Below are positions 43,375-57,725 of a stretch of DNA of 64,000 nt, one piece after another. Source of the DNA: Misgurnus anguillicaudatus (taxonomy: Eukaryota > Chordata > Actinopteri > Cypriniformes > Cobitidae); assembly GCF_027580225.2 (NCBI RefSeq), contig NC_073346.2, forward strand, positions 2,189,001 through 2,253,000. The letters are read 5' to 3'. The notes beneath the pieces are model-generated. The model ran no database searches. It saw only the letters and a list, made by a program, of their open reading frames with translations, and was not told the DNA's origin. Position 1 is the stretch's first letter. Each line of letters starts with the position of its first letter. Made by a program: the position numbers and the translations under genes.

Positions 43375-43494
43375 AAGCTTACAGCACCTGGTATTCCCAG
43401 GCGGTCTCCCATCCAAGTACTAACCAGGCCCGACCCTGCTTAGCTTCCGAGATCGGACGAGATCGGGCGTGCTCAGGGTGGTATGGCCGTAAGC
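43375..43494 (-). rRNA. 5S rRNA: 5S ribosomal RNA, unit 22
   Basis: 120 nt, same sequence as unit 1, spacing 1944 bp; subtype B. Confidence 0.98.
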
Positions 43495-44622
43495 GAGAGG
43501 TGCTGTCAAAACGGGCCTCTTAAACAACACCCATACGTGTGTAAGCTATTTAAATAAATAGATATAGATAGATAAATAAATAAATAAATAAATAAATAAT
43601 TAAACATAAAGTAAAACATTAAAACTGCAATAAATAAAAGTTACGACCCAGAAGGGCAATGACAGGCATGTTTTATTAATGTTTTGTCCGGAGTAGTATG
43701 CGTTATGGAAAAAAGAAGACCCGGACGCAACAGACATCTAAAAGTGGTTTATTATACACAAATACAGGTGCAGGGCATGAGTCCGGTGAAAGGGGTAGTG
43801 GGAACAATATTTATTCATAGAAAGAGAACACGTACACAGTTGTGAGGGGAGAAGGGACAAGAGCCGTGCCACATAAAAAGCAACGAAAAAACCACTGCAC
43901 ACTCCAGCTATACGTAAGCTCTCTAATCTATCTACAAAAGAAAATAATTATAGATAAATCTTCAGCGTCAGCCACGCCATAGCTAACCTACTCTGGCTAA
44001 CAAAATCACAAAACGTACAGCGGGTGGCACACGCTCTATTTGGCAGCTATAAATACCACGTGTAGTAGCCTACGTCACGTGACATCCATACCTGTCCGGC
44101 TCTCCCAACGAACAAACAAACAAGACATCCGAAATGGGACAAAGTAACGAACAAGAGGACAGGGGAGAACAATAGGCGCCCCGAAGCTTTACAAAACACA
44201 AACAATAATGTACTGTATGAGCGAAAGAACAAATAGGGTACATTATTTCAGCGCAAAAAAAAAAAAAAAAAAAATCTGGCGAACGGGATGGCGAATGGGC
44301 TTCGCATAATTCCTTGTAACTGGATTGGTATATGTATGAATGACGTCATCGGGATTCCCCAGAAACTGCCAATGAACGGATTTGAGAAAATTGCAGGTGC
44401 GGATCGCTGCAAACGGAGGAACGTAACAATAAATATCAATAAATAATTAAAAAGAAAATAAATTAAATAAATAAATAAATCGAAAATTTAATGAATAAAA
44501 ATAAATAAATTAATAATAAATGATAGTGTAAATGAAATACATAAATAAATAAATAAATATATCAAGTAAAAAAATGAATAAATGTTTATAGATGGATGGA
44601 TGGATGGATGGATGGATGGATG

Positions 44623-44692
<70 letters not shown>

Positions 44693-44703
44693 AAGATAGA
44701 AAG

Positions 44704-44765
<62 letters not shown>

Positions 44766-45312
44766 AAACCACGCCAGCTTTTAGTCACAGCACTCATTCA
44801 TCGAAAATGAAAAGTCTTTGCTAAATAGTGCTAATAACAGATACGCAAAAATATTTGACAGCTTTGTAAAGAGTGCACGTTGTAATGGTGTTAACAACTG
44901 CTTATGATTTATGCAGTGTCTCTTTAACCCGGCCCCTGTCCTATACAGAGGAGCAAACGAATGGGGCTGATTTAACTAAACTAACTTTTGCCCTTCAAAG
45001 AACAGACCATGCAGCACATACGCTCGTTCTTCCACGTGAATGGCGTCAAATCACCTGCAACACAGCGCTCTGTTAATGAGCGCTCCTCTGCCCCGTGCTG
45101 CTGTGGGCAGTGAGCAAAAAGCCCAAAATGAAGCCTCTGACCGCCCCCTGGTGGGGGAAGGGAAAATGACGAGACTGAGCCGGCCCTTTGGCACACAGAA
45201 ACGGAGAAGAGACGAGCCAATGCAGAGCACCGAAAGCAAAGGCACCAGTCGGCGCAAAAGGAGAAAAGCGAGCATGGGCGAAGGGCTTCCGGTACAGAGG
45301 AAGGAAAAGCAA

Positions 45313-45432
45313 AAGCTTACAGCACCTGGTATTCCCAGGCGGTCTCCCATCCAAGTACTAACCAGGCCCGACCCTGCTTAGCTTCCGAGATCGGACGAGA
45401 TCGGGCGTGCTCAGGGTGGTATGGCCGTAAGC
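45313..45432 (-). rRNA. 5S rRNA: 5S ribosomal RNA, unit 23
   Basis: 120 nt, same sequence as unit 1, spacing 1938 bp; subtype B. Confidence 0.98.
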
Positions 45433-46560
45433 GAGAGGTGCTGTCAAAACGGGCCTCTTAAACAACACCCATACGTGTGTAAGCTATTTAAATAAATAGA
45501 TATAGATAGATAAATAAATAAATAAATAAATAAATAATTAAACATAAAGTAAAACATTAAAACTGCAATAAATAAAAGTTACGACCCAGAAGGGCAATGA
45601 CAGGCATGTTTTATTAATGTTTTGTCCGGAGTAGTATGCGTTATGGAAAAAAGAAGACCCGGACGCAACAGACATCTAAAAGTGGTTTATTATACACAAA
45701 TACAGGTGCAGGGCATGAGTCCGGTGAAAGGGGTAGTGGGAACAATATTTATTCATAGAAAGAGAACACGTACACAGTTGTGAGGGGAGAAGGGACAAGA
45801 GCCGTGCCACATAAAAAGCAACGAAAAAACCACTGCACACTCCAGCTATACGTAAGCTCTCTAATCTATCTACAAAAGAAAATAATTATAGATAAATCTT
45901 CAGCGTCAGCCACGCCATAGCTAACCTACTCTGGCTAACAAAATCACAAAACGTACAGCGGGTGGCACACGCTCTATTTGGCAGCTATAAATACCACGTG
46001 TAGTAGCCTACGTCACGTGACATCCATACCTGTCCGGCTCTCCCAACGAACAAACAAACAAGACATCCGAAATGGGACAAAGTAACGAACAAGAGGACAG
46101 GGGAGAACAATAGGCGCCCCGAAGCTTTACAAAACACAAACAATAATGTACTGTATGAGCGAAAGAACAAATAGGGTACATTATTTCAGCGCAAAAAAAA
46201 AAAAAAAAAAAATCTGGCGAACGGGATGGCGAATGGGCTTCGCATAATTCCTTGTAACTGGATTGGTATATGTATGAATGACGTCATCGGGATTCCCCAG
46301 AAACTGCCAATGAACGGATTTGAGAAAATTGCAGGTGCGGATCGCTGCAAACGGAGGAACGTAACAATAAATATCAATAAATAATTAAAAAGAAAATAAA
46401 TTAAATAAATAAATAAATCGAAAATTTAATGAATAAAAATAAATAAATTAATAATAAATGATAGTGTAAATGAAATACATAAATAAATAAATAAATATAT
46501 CAAGTAAAAAAATGAATAAATGTTTATAGATGGATGGATGGATGGATGGATGGATGGATG

Positions 46561-46642
<82 letters not shown>

Positions 46643-46653
46643 AAGATAGAAAG

Positions 46654-46711
<58 letters not shown>

Positions 46712-47258
46712 AAACCACGCCAGCTTTTAGTCACAGCACTCATTCATCGAAAATGAAAAGTCTTTGCTAAATAGTGCTAATAACAGATACGCAAAAATAT
46801 TTGACAGCTTTGTAAAGAGTGCACGTTGTAATGGTGTTAACAACTGCTTATGATTTATGCAGTGTCTCTTTAACCCGGCCCCTGTCCTATACAGAGGAGC
46901 AAACGAATGGGGCTGATTTAACTAAACTAACTTTTGCCCTTCAAAGAACAGACCATGCAGCACATACGCTCGTTCTTCCACGTGAATGGCGTCAAATCAC
47001 CTGCAACACAGCGCTCTGTTAATGAGCGCTCCTCTGCCCCGTGCTGCTGTGGGCAGTGAGCAAAAAGCCCAAAATGAAGCCTCTGACCGCCCCCTGGTGG
47101 GGGAAGGGAAAATGACGAGACTGAGCCGGCCCTTTGGCACACAGAAACGGAGAAGAGACGAGCCAATGCAGAGCACCGAAAGCAAAGGCACCAGTCGGCG
47201 CAAAAGGAGAAAAGCGAGCATGGGCGAAGGGCTTCCGGTACAGAGGAAGGAAAAGCAA

Positions 47259-47378
47259 AAGCTTACAGCACCTGGTATTCCCAGGCGGTCTCCCATCCAA
47301 GTACTAACCAGGCCCGACCCTGCTTAGCTTCCGAGATCGGACGAGATCGGGCGTGCTCAGGGTGGTATGGCCGTAAGC
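47259..47378 (-). rRNA. 5S rRNA: 5S ribosomal RNA, unit 24
   Basis: 120 nt, same sequence as unit 1, spacing 1946 bp; subtype B. Confidence 0.98.
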
Positions 47379-48505
47379 GAGAGGTGCTGTCAAAACGGGC
47401 CTCTTAAACAACACCCATACGTGTGTAAGCTATTTAAATAAATAGATATAGATAGATAAATAAATAAATAAATAAATAAATAATTAAACATAAAGTAAAA
47501 CATTAAAACTGCAATAAATAAAAGTTACGACCCAGAAGGGCAATGACAGGCATGTTTTATTAATGTTTTGTCCGGAGTAGTATGCGTTATGGAAAAAAGA
47601 AGACCCGGACGCAACAGACATCTAAAAGTGGTTTATTATACACAAATACAGGTGCAGGGCATGAGTCCGGTGAAAGGGGTAGTGGGAACAATATTTATTC
47701 ATAGAAAGAGAACACGTACACAGTTGTGAGGGGAGAAGGGACAAGAGCCGTGCCACATAAAAAGCAACGAAAAAACCACTGCACACTCCAGCTATACGTA
47801 AGCTCTCTAATCTATCTACAAAAGAAAATAATTATAGATAAATCTTCAGCGTCAGCCACGCCATAGCTAACCTACTCTGGCTAACAAAATCACAAAACGT
47901 ACAGCGGGTGGCACACGCTCTATTTGGCAGCTATAAATACCACGTGTAGTAGCCTACGTCACGTGACATCCATACCTGTCCGGCTCTCCCAACGAACAAA
48001 CAAACAAGACATCCGAAATGGGACAAAGTAACGAACAAGAGGACAGGGGAGAACAATAGGCGCCCCGAAGCTTTACAAAACACAAACAATAATGTACTGT
48101 ATGAGCGAAAGAACAAATAGGGTACATTATTTCAGCGCAAAAAAAAAAAAAAAAAAAATCTGGCGAACGGGATGGCGAATGGGCTTCGCATAATTCCTTG
48201 TAACTGGATTGGTATATGTATGAATGACGTCATCGGGATTCCCCAGAAACTGCCAATGAACGGATTTGAGAAAATTGCAGGTGCGGATCGCTGCAAACGG
48301 AGGAACGTAACAATAAATATCAATAAATAATTAAAAAGAAAATAAATTAAATAAATAAATAAATCGAAAATTTAATGAATAAAAATAAATAAATTAATAA
48401 TAAATGATAGTGTAAATGAAATACATAAATAAATAAATAAATATATCAAGTAAAAAAATGAATAAATGTTTATAGATGGATGGATGGATGGATGGATGGA
48501 TGGAT

Positions 48506-48591
<86 letters not shown>

Positions 48592-48602
48592 AAGATAGAA
48601 AG

Positions 48603-48666
<64 letters not shown>

Positions 48667-49213
48667 AAACCACGCCAGCTTTTAGTCACAGCACTCATTC
48701 ATCGAAAATGAAAAGTCTTTGCTAAATAGTGCTAATAACAGATACGCAAAAATATTTGACAGCTTTGTAAAGAGTGCACGTTGTAATGGTGTTAACAACT
48801 GCTTATGATTTATGCAGTGTCTCTTTAACCCGGCCCCTGTCCTATACAGAGGAGCAAACGAATGGGGCTGATTTAACTAAACTAACTTTTGCCCTTCAAA
48901 GAACAGACCATGCAGCACATACGCTCGTTCTTCCACGTGAATGGCGTCAAATCACCTGCAACACAGCGCTCTGTTAATGAGCGCTCCTCTGCCCCGTGCT
49001 GCTGTGGGCAGTGAGCAAAAAGCCCAAAATGAAGCCTCTGACCGCCCCCTGGTGGGGGAAGGGAAAATGACGAGACTGAGCCGGCCCTTTGGCACACAGA
49101 AACGGAGAAGAGACGAGCCAATGCAGAGCACCGAAAGCAAAGGCACCAGTCGGCGCAAAAGGAGAAAAGCGAGCATGGGCGAAGGGCTTCCGGTACAGAG
49201 GAAGGAAAAGCAA

Positions 49214-49333
49214 AAGCTTACAGCACCTGGTATTCCCAGGCGGTCTCCCATCCAAGTACTAACCAGGCCCGACCCTGCTTAGCTTCCGAGATCGGACGAG
49301 ATCGGGCGTGCTCAGGGTGGTATGGCCGTAAGC
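49214..49333 (-). rRNA. 5S rRNA: 5S ribosomal RNA, unit 25
   Basis: 120 nt, same sequence as unit 1, spacing 1955 bp; subtype B with the GGATGATAGAT junction. Confidence 0.98.
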
Positions 49334-50461
49334 GAGAGGTGCTGTCAAAACGGGCCTCTTAAACAACACCCATACGTGTGTAAGCTATTTAAATAAATAG
49401 ATATAGATAGATAAATAAATAAATAAATAAATAAATAATTAAACATAAAGTAAAACATTAAAACTGCAATAAATAAAAGTTACGACCCAGAAGGGCAATG
49501 ACAGGCATGTTTTATTAATGTTTTGTCCGGAGTAGTATGCGTTATGGAAAAAAGAAGACCCGGACGCAACAGACATCTAAAAGTGGTTTATTATACACAA
49601 ATACAGGTGCAGGGCATGAGTCCGGTGAAAGGGGTAGTGGGAACAATATTTATTCATAGAAAGAGAACACGTACACAGTTGTGAGGGGAGAAGGGACAAG
49701 AGCCGTGCCACATAAAAAGCAACGAAAAAACCACTGCACACTCCAGCTATACGTAAGCTCTCTAATCTATCTACAAAAGAAAATAATTATAGATAAATCT
49801 TCAGCGTCAGCCACGCCATAGCTAACCTACTCTGGCTAACAAAATCACAAAACGTACAGCGGGTGGCACACGCTCTATTTGGCAGCTATAAATACCACGT
49901 GTAGTAGCCTACGTCACGTGACATCCATACCTGTCCGGCTCTCCCAACGAACAAACAAACAAGACATCCGAAATGGGACAAAGTAACGAACAAGAGGACA
50001 GGGGAGAACAATAGGCGCCCCGAAGCTTTACAAAACACAAACAATAATGTACTGTATGAGCGAAAGAACAAATAGGGTACATTATTTCAGCGCAAAAAAA
50101 AAAAAAAAAAAAATCTGGCGAACGGGATGGCGAATGGGCTTCGCATAATTCCTTGTAACTGGATTGGTATATGTATGAATGACGTCATCGGGATTCCCCA
50201 GAAACTGCCAATGAACGGATTTGAGAAAATTGCAGGTGCGGATCGCTGCAAACGGAGGAACGTAACAATAAATATCAATAAATAATTAAAAAGAAAATAA
50301 ATTAAATAAATAAATAAATCGAAAATTTAATGAATAAAAATAAATAAATTAATAATAAATGATAGTGTAAATGAAATACATAAATAAATAAATAAATATA
50401 TCAAGTAAAAAAATGAATAAATGTTTATAGATGGATGGATGGATGGATGGATGGATGGATG

Positions 50462-50551
<90 letters not shown>

Positions 50552-50562
50552 AAGATAGAAAG

Positions 50563-50626
<64 letters not shown>

Positions 50627-51173
50627 AAACCACGCCAGCTTTTAGTCACAGCACTCATTCATCGAAAATGAAAAGTCTTTGCTAAATAGTGCTAATAACA
50701 GATACGCAAAAATATTTGACAGCTTTGTAAAGAGTGCACGTTGTAATGGTGTTAACAACTGCTTATGATTTATGCAGTGTCTCTTTAACCCGGCCCCTGT
50801 CCTATACAGAGGAGCAAACGAATGGGGCTGATTTAACTAAACTAACTTTTGCCCTTCAAAGAACAGACCATGCAGCACATACGCTCGTTCTTCCACGTGA
50901 ATGGCGTCAAATCACCTGCAACACAGCGCTCTGTTAATGAGCGCTCCTCTGCCCCGTGCTGCTGTGGGCAGTGAGCAAAAAGCCCAAAATGAAGCCTCTG
51001 ACCGCCCCCTGGTGGGGGAAGGGAAAATGACGAGACTGAGCCGGCCCTTTGGCACACAGAAACGGAGAAGAGACGAGCCAATGCAGAGCACCGAAAGCAA
51101 AGGCACCAGTCGGCGCAAAAGGAGAAAAGCGAGCATGGGCGAAGGGCTTCCGGTACAGAGGAAGGAAAAGCAA

Positions 51174-51293
51174 AAGCTTACAGCACCTGGTATTCCCAGG
51201 CGGTCTCCCATCCAAGTACTAACCAGGCCCGACCCTGCTTAGCTTCCGAGATCGGACGAGATCGGGCGTGCTCAGGGTGGTATGGCCGTAAGC
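51174..51293 (-). rRNA. 5S rRNA: 5S ribosomal RNA, unit 26
   Basis: 120 nt, same sequence as unit 1, spacing 1960 bp; subtype B. Confidence 0.98.
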
Positions 51294-52421
51294 GAGAGGT
51301 GCTGTCAAAACGGGCCTCTTAAACAACACCCATACGTGTGTAAGCTATTTAAATAAATAGATATAGATAGATAAATAAATAAATAAATAAATAAATAATT
51401 AAACATAAAGTAAAACATTAAAACTGCAATAAATAAAAGTTACGACCCAGAAGGGCAATGACAGGCATGTTTTATTAATGTTTTGTCCGGAGTAGTATGC
51501 GTTATGGAAAAAAGAAGACCCGGACGCAACAGACATCTAAAAGTGGTTTATTATACACAAATACAGGTGCAGGGCATGAGTCCGGTGAAAGGGGTAGTGG
51601 GAACAATATTTATTCATAGAAAGAGAACACGTACACAGTTGTGAGGGGAGAAGGGACAAGAGCCGTGCCACATAAAAAGCAACGAAAAAACCACTGCACA
51701 CTCCAGCTATACGTAAGCTCTCTAATCTATCTACAAAAGAAAATAATTATAGATAAATCTTCAGCGTCAGCCACGCCATAGCTAACCTACTCTGGCTAAC
51801 AAAATCACAAAACGTACAGCGGGTGGCACACGCTCTATTTGGCAGCTATAAATACCACGTGTAGTAGCCTACGTCACGTGACATCCATACCTGTCCGGCT
51901 CTCCCAACGAACAAACAAACAAGACATCCGAAATGGGACAAAGTAACGAACAAGAGGACAGGGGAGAACAATAGGCGCCCCGAAGCTTTACAAAACACAA
52001 ACAATAATGTACTGTATGAGCGAAAGAACAAATAGGGTACATTATTTCAGCGCAAAAAAAAAAAAAAAAAAAATCTGGCGAACGGGATGGCGAATGGGCT
52101 TCGCATAATTCCTTGTAACTGGATTGGTATATGTATGAATGACGTCATCGGGATTCCCCAGAAACTGCCAATGAACGGATTTGAGAAAATTGCAGGTGCG
52201 GATCGCTGCAAACGGAGGAACGTAACAATAAATATCAATAAATAATTAAAAAGAAAATAAATTAAATAAATAAATAAATCGAAAATTTAATGAACAAAAA
52301 TAAATAAATTAATAATAAATGATAGTGTAAATGAAATACATAAATAAATAAATAAATATATCAAGTAAAAAAATGAATAAATGTTTATAGATGGATGGAT
52401 GGATGGATGGATGGATGGATG

Positions 52422-52503
<82 letters not shown>

Positions 52504-52514
52504 AAGATAGAAAG

Positions 52515-52580
<66 letters not shown>

Positions 52581-53127
52581 AAACCACGCCAGCTTTTAGT
52601 CACAGCACTCATTCATCGAAAATGAAAAGTCTTTGCTAAATAGTGCTAATAACAGATACGCAAAAATATTTGACAGCTTTGTAAAGAGTGCACGTTGTAA
52701 TGGTGTTAACAACTGCTTATGATTTATGCAGTGTCTCTTTAACCCGGCCCCTGTCCTATACAGAGGAGCAAACGAATGGGGCTGATTTAACTAAACTAAC
52801 TTTTGCCCTTCAAAGAACAGACCATGCAGCACATACGCTCGTTCTTCCACGTGAATGGCGTCAAATCACCTGCAACACAGCGCTCTGTTAATGAGCGCTC
52901 CTCTGCCCCGTGCTGCTGTGGGCAGTGAGCAAAAAGCCCAAAATGAAGCCTCTGACCGCCCCCTGGTGGGGGAAGGGAAAATGACGAGACTGAGCCGGCC
53001 CTTTGGCACACAGAAACGGAGAAGAGACGAGCCAATGCAGAGCACCGAAAGCAAAGGCACCAGTCGGCGCAAAAGGAGAAAAGCGAGCATGGGCGAAGGG
53101 CTTCCGGTACAGAGGAAGGAAAAGCAA

Positions 53128-53247
53128 AAGCTTACAGCACCTGGTATTCCCAGGCGGTCTCCCATCCAAGTACTAACCAGGCCCGACCCTGCTTAGCTTC
53201 CGAGATCGGACGAGATCGGGCGTGCTCAGGGTGGTATGGCCGTAAGC
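53128..53247 (-). rRNA. 5S rRNA: 5S ribosomal RNA, unit 27
   Basis: 120 nt, same sequence as unit 1, spacing 1954 bp; subtype B, with the AATGAACAAAAA variant shared with unit 19. Confidence 0.98.
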
Positions 53248-54375
53248 GAGAGGTGCTGTCAAAACGGGCCTCTTAAACAACACCCATACGTGTGTAAGCT
53301 ATTTAAATAAATAGATATAGATAGATAAATAAATAAATAAATAAATAAATAATTAAACATAAAGTAAAACATTAAAACTGCAATAAATAAAAGTTACGAC
53401 CCAGAAGGGCAATGACAGGCATGTTTTATTAATGTTTTGTCCGGAGTAGTATGCGTTATGGAAAAAAGAAGACCCGGACGCAACAGACATCTAAAAGTGG
53501 TTTATTATACACAAATACAGGTGCAGGGCATGAGTCCGGTGAAAGGGGTAGTGGGAACAATATTTATTCATAGAAAGAGAACACGTACACAGTTGTGAGG
53601 GGAGAAGGGACAAGAGCCGTGCCACATAAAAAGCAACGAAAAAACCACTGCACACTCCAGCTATACGTAAGCTCTCTAATCTATCTACAAAAGAAAATAA
53701 TTATAGATAAATCTTCAGCGTCAGCCACGCCATAGCTAACCTACTCTGGCTAACAAAATCACAAAACGTACAGCGGGTGGCACACGCTCTATTTGGCAGC
53801 TATAAATACCACGTGTAGTAGCCTACGTCACGTGACATCCATACCTGTCCGGCTCTCCCAACGAACAAACAAACAAGACATCCGAAATGGGACAAAGTAA
53901 CGAACAAGAGGACAGGGGAGAACAATAGGCGCCCCGAAGCTTTACAAAACACAAACAATAATGTACTGTATGAGCGAAAGAACAAATAGGGTACATTATT
54001 TCAGCGCAAAAAAAAAAAAAAAAAAAATCTGGCGAACGGGATGGCGAATGGGCTTCGCATAATTCCTTGTAACTGGATTGGTATATGTATGAATGACGTC
54101 ATCGGGATTCCCCAGAAACTGCCAATGAACGGATTTGAGAAAATTGCAGGTGCGGATCGCTGCAAACGGAGGAACGTAACAATAAATATCAATAAATAAT
54201 TAAAAAGAAAATAAATTAAATAAATAAATAAATCGAAAATTTAATGAATAAAAATAAATAAATTAATAATAAATGATAGTGTAAATGAAATACATAAATA
54301 AATAAATAAATATATCAAGTAAAAAAATGAATAAATGTTTATAGATGGATGGATGGATGGATGGATGGATGGATG

Positions 54376-54469
<94 letters not shown>

Positions 54470-54480
54470 AAGATAGAAAG

Positions 54481-54546
<66 letters not shown>

Positions 54547-55093
54547 AAACCACGCCAGCTTTTAGTCACAGCACTCATTCATCGAAAATGAAAAGTCTTT
54601 GCTAAATAGTGCTAATAACAGATACGCAAAAATATTTGACAGCTTTGTAAAGAGTGCACGTTGTAATGGTGTTAACAACTGCTTATGATTTATGCAGTGT
54701 CTCTTTAACCCGGCCCCTGTCCTATACAGAGGAGCAAACGAATGGGGCTGATTTAACTAAACTAACTTTTGCCCTTCAAAGAACAGACCATGCAGCACAT
54801 ACGCTCGTTCTTCCACGTGAATGGCGTCAAATCACCTGCAACACAGCGCTCTGTTAATGAGCGCTCCTCTGCCCCGTGCTGCTGTGGGCAGTGAGCAAAA
54901 AGCCCAAAATGAAGCCTCTGACCGCCCCCTGGTGGGGGAAGGGAAAATGACGAGACTGAGCCGGCCCTTTGGCACACAGAAACGGAGAAGAGACGAGCCA
55001 ATGCAGAGCACCGAAAGCAAAGGCACCAGTCGGCGCAAAAGGAGAAAAGCGAGCATGGGCGAAGGGCTTCCGGTACAGAGGAAGGAAAAGCAA

Positions 55094-55213
55094 AAGCTTA
55101 CAGCACCTGGTATTCCCAGGCGGTCTCCCATCCAAGTACTAACCAGGCCCGACCCTGCTTAGCTTCCGAGATCGGACGAGATCGGGCGTGCTCAGGGTGG
55201 TATGGCCGTAAGC
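55094..55213 (-). rRNA. 5S rRNA: 5S ribosomal RNA, unit 28 (last intact copy)
   Basis: 120 nt, same sequence as unit 1, spacing 1966 bp; subtype B. Confidence 0.98.
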
Positions 55214-56337
55214 GAGAGGTGCTGTCAAAACGGGCCTCTTAAACAACACCCATACGTGTGTAAGCTATTTAAATAAATAGATATAGATAGATAAATAAAT
55301 AAATAAATAAATAAATAATTAAACATAAAGTAAAACATTAAAACTGCAATAAATAAAAGTTACGACCCAGAAGGGCAATGACAGGCATGTTTTATTAATG
55401 TTTTGTCCGGAGTAGTATGCGTTATGGAAAAAAGAAGACCCGGACGCAACAGACATCTAAAAGTGGTTTATTATACACAAATACAGGTGCAGGGCATGAG
55501 TCCGGTGAAAGGGGTAGTGGGAACAATATTTATTCATAGAAAGAGAACACGTACACAGTTGTGAGGGGAGAAGGGACAAGAGCCGTGCCACATAAAAAGC
55601 AACGAAAAAACCACTGCACACTCCAGCTATACGTAAGCTCTCTAATCTATCTACAAAAGAAAATAATTATAGATAAATCTTCAGCGTCAGCCACGCCATA
55701 GCTAACCTACTCTGGCTAACAAAATCACAAAACGTACAGCGGGTGGCACACGCTCTATTTGGCAGCTATAAATACCACGTGTAGTAGCCTACGTCACGTG
55801 ACATCCATACCTGTCCGGCTCTCCCAACGAACAAACAAACAAGACATCCGAAATGGGACAAAGTAACGAACAAGAGGACAGGGGAGAACAATAGGCGCCC
55901 CGAAGCTTTACAAAACACAAACAATAATGTACTGTATGAGCGAAAGAACAAATAGGGTACATTATTTCAGCGCAAAAAAAAAAAAAAAAAAAATCTGGCG
56001 AACGGGATGGCGAATGGGCTTCGCATAATTCCTTGTAACTGGATTGGTATATGTATGAATGACGTCATCGGGATTCCCCAGAAACTGCCAATGAACGGAT
56101 TTGAGAAAATTGCAGGTGCGGATCGCTGCAAACGGAGGAACGTAACAATAAATATCAATAAATAATTAAAAAGAAAATAAATTAAATAAATAAATAAATC
56201 GAAAATTTAATGAATAAAAATAAATAAATTAATAATAAATGATAGTGTAAATGAAATACATAAATAAATAAATAAATATATCAAGTAAAAAAATGAATAA
56301 ATGTTTATAGATGGATGGATGGATGGATGGATGGATG

Positions 56338-56391
<54 letters not shown>

Positions 56392-56402
56392 AAGATAGAA
56401 AG

Positions 56403-56468
<66 letters not shown>

Positions 56469-57015
56469 AAACCACGCCAGCTTTTAGTCACAGCACTCAT
56501 TCATCGAAAATGAAAAGTCTTTGCTAAATAGTGCTAATAACAGATACGCAAAAATATTTGACAGCTTTGTAAAGAGTGCACGTTGTAATGGTGTTAACAA
56601 CTGCTTATGATTTATGCAGTGTCTCTTTAACCCGGCCCCTGTCCTATACAGAGGAGCAAACGAATGGGGCTGATTTAACTAAACTAACTTTTGCCCTTCA
56701 AAGAACAGACCATGCAGCACATACGCTCGTTCTTCCACGTGAATGGCGTCAAATCACCTGCAACACAGCGCTCTGTTAATGAGCGCTCCTCTGCCCCGTG
56801 CTGCTGTGGGCAGTGAGCAAAAAGCCCAAAATGAAGCCTCTGACCGCCCCCTGGTGGGGGAAGGGAAAATGACGAGACTGAGCCGGCCCTTTGGCACACA
56901 GAAACGGAGAAGAGACGAGCCAATGCAGAGCACCGAAAGCAAAGGCACCAGTCGGCGCAAAAGGAGAAAAGCGAGCATGGGCGAAGGGCTTCCGGTACAG
57001 AGGAAGGAAAAGCAA

Positions 57016-57040
57016 AAGCTTACAGCACCTGGTATTCCCA
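57016..57040 (-). pseudogene. 5S rRNA: 5S rRNA remnant of unit 29, cut by the large element
   Basis: Only the 3' end of the gene (nt 96-120 and the T4 terminator) remains, ending in ATTCCCA at 57034-57040. The element follows at 57041, at exactly the same nucleotide as in unit 7. The promoter-bearing nt 1-95 are not found in the rest of the window. They either lie beyond it, past the right end of the element, or were lost. Confidence 0.93.
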
Positions 57041-57064
57041 AGCAAGTTCCCCTCCAAGTACCTA
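57041..57064. other. 5S-like terminal sequence of the element
   Basis: Aligned base for base with the 5S sequence it replaces, the first 21 bases match at 15 positions (5S nt 75-95). After one extra base the next three (TAA) also match. The intact CTCCAAGTAC-like core is part of box C. The same terminus stands in the unit 7 insert at 13661-13684. Confidence 0.75.
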
Positions 57065-57080
57065 AGCGATCGGCAGCCGT

Positions 57081-57209
57081 CCAATGGTTGAGCAGAGCTG
57101 AGCAGCGATCAGCCAATGGTTGAGCAGAGCTGAGCAGAGCTGAGCAGCGATCAGCCAATGGTTGAGCAATGCTGAGCAGAGCTCGGCGTTAACGGACCAA
57201 TCATTGAGC
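57081..57209. repeat. Subterminal repeats of the 5S-inserted element
   Basis: Four copies of CCAATNNTTGAGC at 57081, 57113, 57155 and 57197, embedded in GAGCAGAGCT and GCGATCAGCC repeats. The short copy has three (13701, 13743, 13786). Clusters of this sort near transposon ends are often transposase-binding sites; here that is an inference. Confidence 0.65.
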
Positions 57210-57309
57210 GAGGATCGGAAAACGTCATCTAATTTATTAATGACTGACAAATATTCACAATTGGAGTCGGTGTCATTGAGGAACGATTGACTGTGTTATT
57301 TACTCGCAG

Positions 57310-57725
57310 GTAAGTTTGGTTTAAGTATGTGCTAAGTAATAAATGAAACTCGATATATTTGGGATAATTTGACTGTTTTTCAAGGTTTTACGTGATAAAA
57401 TCTCGTTAGCGCCATATTGACGTTACTTTTCTGTACACTAATTGACTAGTCTAGCACCTTACGTTAATGTTTACATTCAAATAACTAGGTTTGATCTTTC
57501 TGAAATGCGTTTAAAATGCGACTACTACTGCGATGAATGTACTGCTACTGTATGTACTCGAAATGTAAAGCTTAAAAATGCTTATATTATATAATATAAA
57601 TTATTTATTAACCGAATTCATTGAAAATGAATTAATGAGCTATCAATCGCCGCTGTAATGACCTGACGATCGCAGGAAATACTTCAAAAACGTGATCAGA
57701 CACTGTAGTTCACTTCTTAAGACCA
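57310..57725. other. AT-rich presumed intron of the element
   Basis: No gene or recognisable repeat. It lies between the candidate donor at 57310 and the MITE at 57726. The unit 7 copy diverges from this sequence at 57343, right after ATAAATGAA. Confidence 0.5.

Larger units (their letters stand above)
57041..57309 (+). other. Candidate non-coding first exon of the transposase gene
   Basis: TACTCGCAG|GTAAGT at 57301-57315 is a strong splice-donor match, and the first coding exon is preceded by a good acceptor at 58231-58233. A transcript starting in the terminal region could thus be spliced over the intervening 0.9 kb. The start of transcription is unknown. In the short copy the same place reads GCAGGTACGT. 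Confidence 0.35.
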
